Assembly (NCBI GenBank): GCA_944390495.1
Contig: CALXQE010000067.1
Location: 1-53,889, forward strand
DNA length: 53,889 nucleotides
Reading direction: 5' to 3'
Source of the DNA: an uncultured Clostridia bacterium
GTDB lineage: Bacteria > Bacillota > Clostridia > UBA1381
Shown here in pieces: positions 45,623 through 53,477 of this stretch (within the stretch, counting starts at the first letter, position 1; every line of letters begins with the position of its first letter). The notes beneath the pieces were generated by a model that was not told the DNA's origin, did not search any database, and saw only the letters and a list, made by a program, of their open reading frames with translations. The position numbers and the translations under genes were made by a program.

Positions 45623-45714
45623 TTAATATAGGCGTTTTTTGAAACCTTTTATATAAAAGTTTAATACGTCTAATTAGAGAGTATAAATTACTAAAAGTTT
45701 ATATTAAATTACTA

Positions 45715-45743
45715 TTGACTTAATATTTAAAGAGTGATAGTAT
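45715..45743 (+). promoter_or_regulatory. Promoter of the O-acetylation cassette
   Basis: TTGACT (45715-45720), 17-base spacer, TAGTAT (45738-45743), 59 bases before the first gene. Confidence 0.65.
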
Positions 45744-45802
45744 TTTATATATCAGTCAATACAGATTGATTATATTTTGTTTATATATTTAGGAGAAAAA
45801 TT

Positions 45803-46612
45803 TTGGATCAGAAAGAACGACTTGATTTAATAAAAAGAAAACACGAAAAAGAAAGACAAAAAAGAAAAATTTTATTACATAGAGTATTTGTTGGCGTATT
45901 AATTGTGGTTATAGCTGTTATTTTAATTTTTAGCATAAAAGGATGTGTATCATATATCTCAAATGTTAAAGAGCAGAAACAGCTTCAGGAACAGCAAACG
46001 CCTGCACCGCAAATAACACCACTACCTACGTTAAGTACAGAAATTTCTAATGAATACTATTCTAATTCCGCTTTTGTAGGTAATTCTTTTATTGATGGAA
46101 TGATTCTTTACAGTTTTTTTGACAATGTAGATTATTTTTCAAAGGTTGGACTAACTGTAAATGGTGCTTTGACGGAACCTACGTCAACAGGAACTGTACC
46201 TGTAATTGATGAACTAAATAATGGAAAAAGTTATAATAAAATATTTATGCTGTTTGGCGAAAATGAACTGGGTTGGGACAGTAAAGACACATTTTTAGCA
46301 CAGTACGGAACATTAATAGATAAAGCAAGACAATATCAACCTTCAAGTAAAATATATTTACTTAATATCACACCGGTAACAAAAGCAGTTTCAGATAAAA
46401 ATGAAAACAATATAAATAATGACAGCATTAGAGAAATGAACGAATTAATAAAACAACTTGCACAAGATAAAGGTGCTGTATATGTAGATATATACAGTGC
46501 AGTTGTAGGAAACGATGGTACACTGCCTGATGGAGCTGCCAGTGACGGTGTTCATTTCGGTGAAGAATATTATAAAAAATGTCTGCTATATATACAAAAT
46601 AATATACAATGA
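45803..46612 (+). CDS. Membrane-anchored SGNH-fold hydrolase/acetyltransferase-like protein
   Basis: A 269-aa protein with a Lys/Arg-rich cytoplasmic N-terminus, a transmembrane segment (about 28-47), a Gln/Pro linker and an extracellular SGNH domain. Block I is VGNSFIDG (Ser95), block III is FGENELGWD with its Asn, and block V is DGVHF, giving the Asp-x-x-His pair. AGGAGA is 6 bases upstream of TTG 45803; no ATG is closer. It begins a four-gene cassette with an MBOAT acyltransferase, so it may move or remove acetyl groups on a surface glycan. Confidence 0.87.
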   Translation: MDQKERLDLIKRKHEKERQKRKILLHRVFVGVLIVVIAVILIFSIKGCVSYISNVKEQKQLQEQQTPAPQITPLPTLSTEISNEYYSNSAFVGNSFIDGMILYSFFDNVDYFSKVGLTVNGALTEPTSTGTVPVIDELNNGKSYNKIFMLFGENELGWDSKDTFLAQYGTLIDKARQYQPSSKIYLLNITPVTKAVSDKNENNINNDSIREMNELIKQLAQDKGAVYVDIYSAVVGNDGTLPDGAASDGVHFGEEYYKKCLLYIQNNIQ

Positions 46613-46628
46613 TACAAGGGGAAAAGAA

Positions 46629-47075
46629 ATGAAAAAGATAATACTATCAATATTACTGACAATTATATGCTTTGCTTTTACAGGCTGCGGAGCAAATGAA
46701 ATTAACATTGAAGAACTTAATTCTAAACTTTTAAGCGAAGGAAGTTTTAGTGAAGAATTATTCAGCGTTTCAGCTGATGTTACAATGAAACGCTACGGAA
46801 TCGAAGATGGAGAAGTTGAAGAATGCATTTCAAGTGCAGGTACAGCAGCTGTTGTCGATGAAGTTACAATATTTAAAACTACTAATACAGATGTCGTAAA
46901 GGAAAAGGCACAAAAACATATAGACTCTCAAAAAAATAGTTATTCAAGTTATCGCCCGGATGAAGTACCAAAACTTAATGATTGTATCATTGAAGTAAGT
47001 GGTGATTATGTTATAGTATGTGTTTCGGAAGATTCTACATCTGCCAAAGCGATAATTGATGAATACACAAAGTAA
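46629..47075 (+). CDS. DUF4358-type lipoprotein
   Basis: A 148-aa secreted lipoprotein. The signal peptide has the lipobox FTGC (Cys19), followed by a small acidic alpha/beta domain with the DUF4358 pattern (a long VKEKAQKHIDSQKNSYSSYRPDE helix in the middle and YVIVCVSED near the end). The open frame continues upstream into the previous gene, but the lipoprotein signal begins at ATG 46629 behind AAGGGG. This family often neighbours MBOAT acyltransferase genes in Clostridia. Its job is unknown. Confidence 0.82.
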   Translation: MKKIILSILLTIICFAFTGCGANEINIEELNSKLLSEGSFSEELFSVSADVTMKRYGIEDGEVEECISSAGTAAVVDEVTIFKTTNTDVVKEKAQKHIDSQKNSYSSYRPDEVPKLNDCIIEVSGDYVIVCVSEDSTSAKAIIDEYTK

Positions 47076-47094
47076 TATTGAGAGGTGTTAGAGG

Positions 47095-48489
47095 TTGTAT
47101 TTTTCCAGCCTATTGTTTTTATTCGTTTTTTTGCCAATAGTATTGGCAATATATTATATAATACCGAGAAAATGCCGCAATGCGTTTTTGCTTGCGGCTA
47201 ATTTGATTTTTTACGGTTGGGGTGAGCCTGTACTTATAATAGTAATGCTCATTTCTATTTTCACAAACTACATTTGTGGATTGTTTATCGAAAAAAATAG
47301 GGGAAATAAAAAGTTAATGAAGTTTTATCTTTTAGTGTCCCTTATCATAAGTATAGGTCTTTTGGCTGTATTTAAGTATACAGGTTTTTTAACTGATATG
47401 TTAAGGCAAATACCTCCATTTGCATTTATGCCTAAAATAGATTTACCATTGCCAATAGGTATATCTTTTTATACATTTCAAACAGTTTCATATACAATAG
47501 ATGTATATAGAGGGGACACTAAAGCACAAAAGAGTATTGTCTCTTTTGGCACATACGTATCATTTTTTCCGCAGCTTATTGCTGGACCTATTGTAAGATA
47601 TATTGATATTGCAAAAATGCTTGAAAACAGAAAAGAAAACATCCGTCAATTTGCTGATGGTGTTAAATTATTTCTTGTCGGATTGGCAAAAAAAGTTCTT
47701 ATTGCAAATCAAATGGGTGTACTTTGGGATACATTACGTGGCACAAATGATTTAGGTATCATTGGTGCGTGGGTCGGAATTATTGCATACGCATTTCAAA
47801 TTTATTTTGATTTTGCGGGTTATAGCGATATGGCGTGTGGTCTGGGCAAGATGTTTGGTTTTGAGTTTATGAAAAATTTCAATTATCCGTATATTTCAAA
47901 AAGTATAACGGAGTTTTGGCGTAGGTGGCATATATCACTTAGCACATGGTTTAGAGATTATGTGTATATACCGTTGGGTGGAAACAGAGGTAAATTTGCA
48001 AGAATAATATTTAATTTATTTATTACTTGGTTTTTAACAGGGCTTTGGCATGGTGCAAGCTTAAATTTTATAGAATGGGGATTATATTATTTTATAATAC
48101 TTGTACTTGAAAAATATGTATTTGGAAAATATATAAAAAAATTACCGTTTGCATTGCAACATATATACTCATTATTTTTTATATTGATTGGATGGGTGAT
48201 ATTTTATTTTGACGATCAATCTAAACTTTTTAGCTATATTGTAGGTATGTTCACATTAAGTAATGGTATTATAGGTAAGGATTCGCTAAGTATTATAATT
48301 TCTTATCTGCCTTTGCTTTTATGCGGTGTTTTTGCATCTGTACCTTTATGGAAGAATCAATATTTAAAAATAAAAGATAGAAAATATACGGTAATATTTG
48401 AAACGGTGTTTTGTGTTGTTATATTGCTTTTATGTACAGCATCACTTGTAAATCAAAGCTATAATCCGTTTTTGTATTTTCGTTTTTAG
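47095..48489 (+). CDS. MBOAT-family O-acyltransferase (AlgI/DltB-like)
   Basis: A polytopic membrane acyltransferase, 464 aa with about ten or more hydrophobic segments. The family signatures are TEFWRRWHISLSTWFRDYVYIP and the catalytic-histidine region FLTGLWHGASLNFIEWG. It would pass acetyl groups from the cytoplasm to an extracellular acceptor. It starts with TTG 47095; GAGGTG 8 bases upstream supports this. It resembles AlgI more than DltB because of its length and the partner genes, and no dlt genes are present. Confidence 0.93.
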   Translation: MYFSSLLFLFVFLPIVLAIYYIIPRKCRNAFLLAANLIFYGWGEPVLIIVMLISIFTNYICGLFIEKNRGNKKLMKFYLLVSLIISIGLLAVFKYTGFLTDMLRQIPPFAFMPKIDLPLPIGISFYTFQTVSYTIDVYRGDTKAQKSIVSFGTYVSFFPQLIAGPIVRYIDIAKMLENRKENIRQFADGVKLFLVGLAKKVLIANQMGVLWDTLRGTNDLGIIGAWVGIIAYAFQIYFDFAGYSDMACGLGKMFGFEFMKNFNYPYISKSITEFWRRWHISLSTWFRDYVYIPLGGNRGKFARIIFNLFITWFLTGLWHGASLNFIEWGLYYFIILVLEKYVFGKYIKKLPFALQHIYSLFFILIGWVIFYFDDQSKLFSYIVGMFTLSNGIIGKDSLSIIISYLPLLLCGVFASVPLWKNQYLKIKDRKYTVIFETVFCVVILLLCTASLVNQSYNPFLYFRF

Positions 48490-48503
48490 AAAGGTGATGT
48501 ACT

Positions 48504-49619
48504 ATGGTTAGAAAGAGAGATATATTTATAACATCACTTTTTTGCGGATTTATTGGGATTATGGGGATAGGGCTTATTTTTCTGCCCAAGGAAAACTTTT
48601 CAGTAAATGAGAAAAGGACACTTGCCAAATTTCCTAAAATATCTGCAACAGATGTTTTGAGCGGTAAATGGGAAAATGATTTTGAAGAATATATTTCTGA
48701 TCATTTTCCAAAGAGAAATTTCTTTGTTTCTTTAGATTCATATTATATGCTAAGTACAGGAAGAAACGGTTCTAACGGAGTTTATAAAGGGCAGGACGGT
48801 TATCTTATTAATATTCCTGTAAAATGTGATGAAGAAAAATTTAAGGACAACTTAAATGCTATACTTAATTTTTCTAAAAATACAGAAATAAAAACTGACA
48901 TGATGATTGTACCTTCAACAGGAAGTATCATGACAGAAAAGTTACCTAAAATACATACAGAATATAATGATGAAAAAATTATAAGTGAAGCAGAAAATTA
49001 TTTGTCAGGTAATGTGGATATGATTGATTTACATGATAAATTTAATTCTGTAAAAAATGACATCCAGCTTTATTATAAAACAGATCACCATTGGACAGAA
49101 GATGGTGCTTATACAGCTTATTCTATATGGGCAAAAAAAAATGACATTAACATAAGAAATAAAGACGATTATATAATTGAAAAAACAGAAAATTTTTATG
49201 GAACTACATATACAAAAAGTGCTTTATGGCACGAAAAACCTGATACGCTTGAGGTGTGGTCCTATCCTATAAATGTAACAGTTACAGTAGAAAATGTGTT
49301 ATACAATGATATGTTTTTTAGGGAACATCTAAAAAATGAGGATAAATATCCTGTATTTTTGGACGGTAATCATGGATATGAACGAATAGAAAATCATGAT
49401 AACCCAAATGGTAAAAAGATACTTGTAATTAAAGACTCATTTGCACACAGTTTTGTTCCTTTTATGGCTGAAAATTGTTCTATGATAGATATGGTTGATT
49501 TAAGATATTACTTAACTCCGGTGTCGCTTCTCACTGAACAAAACGATTATGATGAGATATTAATTCTATGCGGAATAAGTACACTTTGCGAAAGCAATGA
49601 TCTATCAATTTTACAATAG
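48504..49619 (+). CDS. DHHW-family AlgX/AlgJ-like protein
   Basis: A 371-aa protein with one N-terminal transmembrane segment (about 9-27) and an extracellular SGNH-like domain. It has the DHHW motif (YKTDHHWTEDGAY) and a second conserved region KILVIKDSFAHSFVPF with the probable active serine. In alginate and cellulose acetylation, AlgX/AlgJ-type proteins add the acetyl group delivered by the MBOAT protein. AAAGGTG precedes the ATG. It is the last gene of the cassette. Confidence 0.9.
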   Translation: MVRKRDIFITSLFCGFIGIMGIGLIFLPKENFSVNEKRTLAKFPKISATDVLSGKWENDFEEYISDHFPKRNFFVSLDSYYMLSTGRNGSNGVYKGQDGYLINIPVKCDEEKFKDNLNAILNFSKNTEIKTDMMIVPSTGSIMTEKLPKIHTEYNDEKIISEAENYLSGNVDMIDLHDKFNSVKNDIQLYYKTDHHWTEDGAYTAYSIWAKKNDINIRNKDDYIIEKTENFYGTTYTKSALWHEKPDTLEVWSYPINVTVTVENVLYNDMFFREHLKNEDKYPVFLDGNHGYERIENHDNPNGKKILVIKDSFAHSFVPFMAENCSMIDMVDLRYYLTPVSLLTEQNDYDEILILCGISTLCESNDLSILQ

Positions 49620-49633
49620 CTAAAAATACAAGT

Positions 49634-49662
49634 TTGACACATTAATTTTACTATGTTATAAT
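49634..49662 (+). promoter_or_regulatory. Promoter of the DtxR-family regulator
   Basis: TTGACA (49634-49639), 17-base spacer, TATAAT (49657-49662): a perfect consensus, 31 bases before the ATG. Confidence 0.85.
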
Positions 49663-49693
49663 AATTTTATAAAGAAAATATGAGGTAAAAGAC

Positions 49694-50071
49694 ATGATTA
49701 TAAAGGAATCAGCCGAAAATTATCTGGAATCAATATTGATGATTAGTAAGGAAAAAGGTAATGTGCGTAGTATTGATATTGCAAATCAGCTGAATTTTTC
49801 TAAACCGAGTGTTTCTGTTGCAATGAAGCATTTTAGAGAAGAAGGATATATTCATGTTGATAAAGATGGCTACATAACTTTGACTGATAAGGGATATGAA
49901 GTCGCAAGTCAAATGTACGAAAGACATCAGCTTGTAGCAAAAATTTTAATGGAAATTGGTGTCAGTGAAAAAACTGCATATGAGGATAGCTGTAAAATAG
50001 AACACGATTTAAGCAGTGAAACTTTTGAAAAGATTAAAGAATATTATTTAAAAAAACTAAAAAAAGATTAA
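49694..50071 (+). CDS. DtxR/MntR-family metal-dependent repressor
   Basis: A 125-aa regulator with an N-terminal winged helix (LNFSKPSVSVAMKHFREEGYI) and a dimerisation/metal domain, lacking the SH3-like C-terminal domain. Metal-ligand positions resemble the iron type: the motif DSCKIEH provides Cys100, Glu103 and His104, like the ACRWEH motif of DtxR, whereas MntR has Glu at the Cys position. Asn9 replaces the usual Met or Asp. His78 is conserved. It is followed by its own terminator and then feoAB, whose promoter carries matching palindromes, so iron repression is likely. Confidence 0.88.
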   Translation: MIIKESAENYLESILMISKEKGNVRSIDIANQLNFSKPSVSVAMKHFREEGYIHVDKDGYITLTDKGYEVASQMYERHQLVAKILMEIGVSEKTAYEDSCKIEHDLSSETFEKIKEYYLKKLKKD

Positions 50072-50074
50072 TAT

Positions 50075-50118
50075 AAAATACATTCTTGTTGTGAAAAAAT
50101 GCAAGAATGTATTTTTTT
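50075..50118 (+). terminator. Terminator after the DtxR-family gene
   Basis: A stem of ATACATTCTTG with CAAGAATGTAT followed by seven T residues. Confidence 0.9.
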
Positions 50119-50130
50119 ATTTAAAAACTA

Positions 50131-50159
50131 TTGACAAAGCTGGTTAGTTATGGTAAACT
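50131..50159 (+). promoter_or_regulatory. feoA: Promoter of feoAB
   Basis: TTGACA (50131-50136), 17-base spacer, TAAACT (50154-50159). Both the spacer and the -10 box lie inside a palindromic operator. Confidence 0.75.
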
Positions 50160-50186
50160 AACCAATATAGGTTAGAGTTTTCTAAC
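50142..50186. promoter_or_regulatory. Two DtxR-type operator palindromes over the feoAB promoter
   Basis: The first is GGTTAGTT / AACTAACC (50142-50149 and 50156-50163), an 8-bp perfect inverted repeat covering the -10 box. The second is GTTAGA / TCTAAC (50171-50176 and 50181-50186), just downstream of the start of transcription. Both share the GTTAG...CTAAC core of DtxR/IdeR sites (TTAGGTTAG...CTAACCTAA). Confidence 0.72.
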
Positions 50187-50244
50187 TAAAGTTGTTTAAA
50201 GATTTTAATATTATCATATATATTTAGTAGAATAGGAGATAAAA

Positions 50245-50457
50245 ATGAATTTGACAGATGCTATTGAAGGAAAAGAATATGTCATTAAAGGTATAAATAC
50301 TGATGACGAAGAAATGGATGCATTTTTGTTTTCATTAGGCTGTTATGAAGGGGAAATGATTACTGTAATATCCCATTTAAAAGGTGGCTGCGTTGTGTCA
50401 ATTAAAGATGGTAGATACAACATTGACAAACAGTTAGCTAAAACGATAACTATTTAA
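50245..50457 (+). CDS. feoA: Ferrous iron transport protein A
   Basis: A 70-aa SH3-like cytoplasmic protein that assists FeoB. It shows the family pattern GxxGxxI in LFSLGCYEGEMITVISHLKGGCVVSIKDGRYNID (in pieces: SLGCYEGEMI, then GRYNIDKQLA). AGGAGAT precedes the ATG. It sits 90 bases before feoB, in the usual order. Confidence 0.9.
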   Translation: MNLTDAIEGKEYVIKGINTDDEEMDAFLFSLGCYEGEMITVISHLKGGCVVSIKDGRYNIDKQLAKTITI

Positions 50458-50483
50458 TCTATAATTATTTTTTTAATAGTAAG

Positions 50484-50492
50484 TTAGTCTAA
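50484..50492. promoter_or_regulatory. TTAGTCTAA box between feoA and feoB
   Basis: A 9-base palindrome identical to the one upstream of the DUF3793 gene (52813-52821), 55 bases before the feoB ATG. It may be an iron-regulator half-site cluster; no strong promoter is visible next to it. Confidence 0.45.
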
Positions 50493-50547
50493 AATAACCC
50501 ATAAGTAAATTATAATCCGTTTAGGATTTAATAAGGAGGAATATATT

Positions 50548-52563
50548 ATGAGAATCGCTTTGACTGGTAATCCAAACTCTGGTAAAACTACCATGTTCAA
50601 CGCATTAACAGGCAGAAATGAAAAGGTAGGTAACTGGGCAGGAGTCACTGTTGAGAGAAAGGAACATACCATAAAAAAAGCTTATTACAACGGAGAAGAG
50701 GAACTTATAGCAGTGGATTTGCCGGGTGCATATTCAATGTCGCCCTTTACATCTGAGGAAAGCATTACAAGTTCTTATGTAAAACATGAAAATCCTGATG
50801 TTATAATTAATATTGTGGATGCAACCAATTTAAGCCGTAGTTTGTTTTTTACAACACAGCTTTTAGAATTAGGAATTCCTGTTGTAATTGCTTTAAACAA
50901 AAGTGATATTAACGCAAAAAAAGAAACAAAAATTGATACTAAAGTGTTATCAGAAAAACTTTTTTGTCCTGTTATTGAAACAGTTTCAACATCAGCAGAG
51001 GGCTTACAGTCTGTAATTGAAGCAGCAGTAAAATCAAAAGGTGTAGATCAAAAAGCTGTATATACACAGGGTGACATCGATCTAACAGATAAAAAAGTTG
51101 TTGAAGAAGCTGACCGTAAACGTTTTGAGTTTGTAAATAAGATTGTTAAAGAAGTAGAAACTCGTAAAGTTCTTACGAAAGAAAAGAATATAAGCGATAA
51201 AATTGATGCAATCATAACTAATAAGTGGTTAGGTATTCCTATTTTTGCTGTGGTTATGTTTTTAGTGTTTTATATTTCACAATCTACACTTGGACCGTTA
51301 ATTGCAGATACAATCACTGGATGGATTGAAATATTTCAAAGTTGGGTAGGGGAATTGGTAGAAAACGCCAATCCACTTTTACAAGCAATTTTAGTTGACG
51401 GTATTATAGGTGGTGTGGGTGCTGTTATAGGATTTTTGCCACTTGTAATGGTTATGTATTTCTTAATAGCTTTACTTGAAGATTGCGGCTATATGTCAAG
51501 AGTATCTGTTGTACTTGATCCGATTTTTAAGAAAGTTGGACTTTCGGGTAAATCAGTTATTCCGTTTGTAATAACAACAGGATGTGCAATACCTGGTATT
51601 ATGGCATGCCGTACAATTCGAAACGAACGTGAACGCAGAGCAACAGCAATGCTTTCTCCTTTTATGCCATGTGGTGCTAAACTTCCTGTTATTGCATTAT
51701 TTGCAGGTGTATTCTTTGCAGATGCTTCTTGGGTAGGGACGTTAATGTACTTTGTTGGTATATTCTTGATTTTTGTTGGTGCTCTTGTGGTTAACAAAAT
51801 TGCCGGATATAAAAACAGAAAATCATTCTTCATTATTGAACTACCGGAATATAAAGTACCATCTGTTAAACGTGCGTTTTTGTCAATGTGCTCACGTGGT
51901 TGGGCTTACATAGTAAAAGCTGGTACAATTATTCTTATTTGTAATACCATTGTACAAATAATGCAGGCATTTAACTGGAATTTCCAGCTTGTAGAGGAAG
52001 GAATGGAAAGTACATCTATCCTTGCATCTATTGCTGCTCCGGTGGCTTTCTTGCTGATACCTTTAGGATTTGGTGTATGGCAAATGGCTGCTGCTTCTGT
52101 TACAGGATTTATAGCAAAAGAAAACGTTGTTGGAACACTTGCGGTGTGTTACGGTATAACAAACTTCATTGATACTGAAGAATTGGCACTTATAGGTGGT
52201 GCAAATGAAGTTGCTGCTATTTTTGGAATTACAAAGGTTGCTGCTCTTGCATGCTTGATGTTTAATCTTTTTACTCCTCCTTGTTTTGCTGCTATCGGTG
52301 CAATGAATTCAGAAATTAAAGATAAAAAATGGATGTTTGGCGGTGTTGCACTTCAGCTTGCAACAGGATACATTGTTGCATTTTTAGTATATCAAGTAGG
52401 TACGATAATAACAGCAGGAGAAGTTGGTTCCGGATTTGTACCCGGGCTTATTGCTGTTGCAATAATGATAGGTATTATAATTTCTTTAATGATAAGATCG
52501 GATAAAAATCTAAAAAAAGAATATACATTATCCAAATCAAATAATATAGGAGCAAGAGTGTAA
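50548..52563 (+). CDS. feoB: Ferrous iron transporter FeoB
   Basis: GTPase-coupled ferrous iron permease, 671 aa. The N-terminal G domain has G1 GNPNSGKT (7-14), G3 DLPG and G4 NKSD. A regulatory helical region and about eight membrane segments follow, with the Gate signature motifs TTGCAIPG and FMPCGAKLP carrying conserved cysteines. AAGGAGG precedes the ATG. The protein is shorter than the E. coli enzyme (773 aa) but normal for Clostridia. Confidence 0.97.
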   Translation: MRIALTGNPNSGKTTMFNALTGRNEKVGNWAGVTVERKEHTIKKAYYNGEEELIAVDLPGAYSMSPFTSEESITSSYVKHENPDVIINIVDATNLSRSLFFTTQLLELGIPVVIALNKSDINAKKETKIDTKVLSEKLFCPVIETVSTSAEGLQSVIEAAVKSKGVDQKAVYTQGDIDLTDKKVVEEADRKRFEFVNKIVKEVETRKVLTKEKNISDKIDAIITNKWLGIPIFAVVMFLVFYISQSTLGPLIADTITGWIEIFQSWVGELVENANPLLQAILVDGIIGGVGAVIGFLPLVMVMYFLIALLEDCGYMSRVSVVLDPIFKKVGLSGKSVIPFVITTGCAIPGIMACRTIRNERERRATAMLSPFMPCGAKLPVIALFAGVFFADASWVGTLMYFVGIFLIFVGALVVNKIAGYKNRKSFFIIELPEYKVPSVKRAFLSMCSRGWAYIVKAGTIILICNTIVQIMQAFNWNFQLVEEGMESTSILASIAAPVAFLLIPLGFGVWQMAAASVTGFIAKENVVGTLAVCYGITNFIDTEELALIGGANEVAAIFGITKVAALACLMFNLFTPPCFAAIGAMNSEIKDKKWMFGGVALQLATGYIVAFLVYQVGTIITAGEVGSGFVPGLIAVAIMIGIIISLMIRSDKNLKKEYTLSKSNNIGARV

Positions 52564-52564
52564 A

Positions 52565-52729
52565 ATGATTGATTTAATAATTGTAGCAATTGTTTTGATA
52601 ATACTTTGTTGTGCCGGAATATATATATATAAAGCAAAAAAGTCAGGAAAAACATGTATTGGTTGTCCTGATGGAGGACAATGTAAAAAACATAAGTGTA
52701 ACTGCGGTTGCTCTGAACAAATAAAGTAA
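52565..52729 (+). CDS. FeoB-associated Cys-rich membrane protein, 54 aa
   Basis: A very short gene one base after the feoB stop. It has one transmembrane helix (about 4-22), then a basic spacer and a Cys-rich tail with CIGCPDGGQC and CNCGC, seven cysteines after the membrane. This matches the FeoB_associated family found directly after feoB in Firmicutes. It probably binds metal or assists FeoB; its role has not been defined. The ribosome site GGAGC lies in the end of feoB. Confidence 0.9.
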   Translation: MIDLIIVAIVLIILCCAGIYIYKAKKSGKTCIGCPDGGQCKKHKCNCGCSEQIK

Positions 52730-52749
52730 TTAGTTATTATGGCGGTTTG

Positions 52750-52799
52750 TAATTCGGCGTGTCTGTTAAAATAGATGCGCCGAATTATAAAATATATTT
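52750..52799 (+). terminator. Terminator of feoAB
   Basis: TAATTCGGCG pairs with CGCCGAATTA (10 bp) around an 18-base loop, followed by an AT-rich stretch with a T-run near 52796. Confidence 0.8.
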
Positions 52800-52812
52800 T
52801 TTTGAATCGTTA

Positions 52813-52821
52813 TTAGTCTAA
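52813..52821. promoter_or_regulatory. TTAGTCTAA box upstream of DUF3793 gene
   Basis: The same 9-base palindrome as between feoA and feoB, 37 bases before the start codon, followed by ACTA. It suggests shared iron control. Confidence 0.45.
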
Positions 52822-52858
52822 ACTACCTTGATGTTATGTTTTGTAAGGAAGGGGTATT

Positions 52859-53410
52859 ATGTTAGAAAATTTAATAGCATATCATTGTGGACCTGCACTT
52901 TCAGGCATAAAACCATCCAACATTGTATCATGTCAAAAAAAACTAATACCTAATATAAAAAATGAAATACAAAAATTAAATAATCAGCTAAATAAAAATG
53001 ATATATATTTAGAAATTATTTGTGAATGTGATAGACGTGCTCTTATAATGGTTTATCGTAAAAAAGTTATGGAAGAACACTTAGATAAAAGAAATAATAA
53101 AAAGTTTTTGATAAATTTTGGTTATTTTGAAAAAGGAAGCATTTCTGATTACATCGAAAGATTAAAAAAACGGCTTTCATATGATTCCTTTCCACATGAA
53201 ATTGGAGTTTTTTTAGGATATCCATTATATGATATATACTGTTTCATCAATAAAACGGAAAATGACTGCCTTTTAACTGGCGAATGGAAGGTATATCATA
53301 ATGCAGAAGCTGCAAAAAAATTGTTTCATAGATATAGTTCCTGCCGTAATGCTTTGGTTAGAAAAATTCTAAAAGGCAATTCTTTAGAACAAATATTTTG
53401 CAGAGTGTGA
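52859..53410 (+). CDS. DUF3793 family protein
   Basis: A 183-aa soluble protein of an uncharacterised clostridial family. Recognisable family landmarks are the N-terminal HCGPALSGIKPSN, then FPHEIGVFLGYPLYDIYCFI (residues about 117-136) and GEWKVYHNAEAAKKLFHRY. GGAAGGGG precedes the ATG. It lies after the feo genes with a matching TTAGTCTAA box, so an iron-related role is plausible. The biochemical role is unknown. Confidence 0.85.
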   Translation: MLENLIAYHCGPALSGIKPSNIVSCQKKLIPNIKNEIQKLNNQLNKNDIYLEIICECDRRALIMVYRKKVMEEHLDKRNNKKFLINFGYFEKGSISDYIERLKKRLSYDSFPHEIGVFLGYPLYDIYCFINKTENDCLLTGEWKVYHNAEAAKKLFHRYSSCRNALVRKILKGNSLEQIFCRV

Positions 53411-53477
53411 CACAAAATAAAAAAACGACATATCTTGTCAAGTTTAGTAACAAAATATGTGAGTCTATTTCAAGTAT

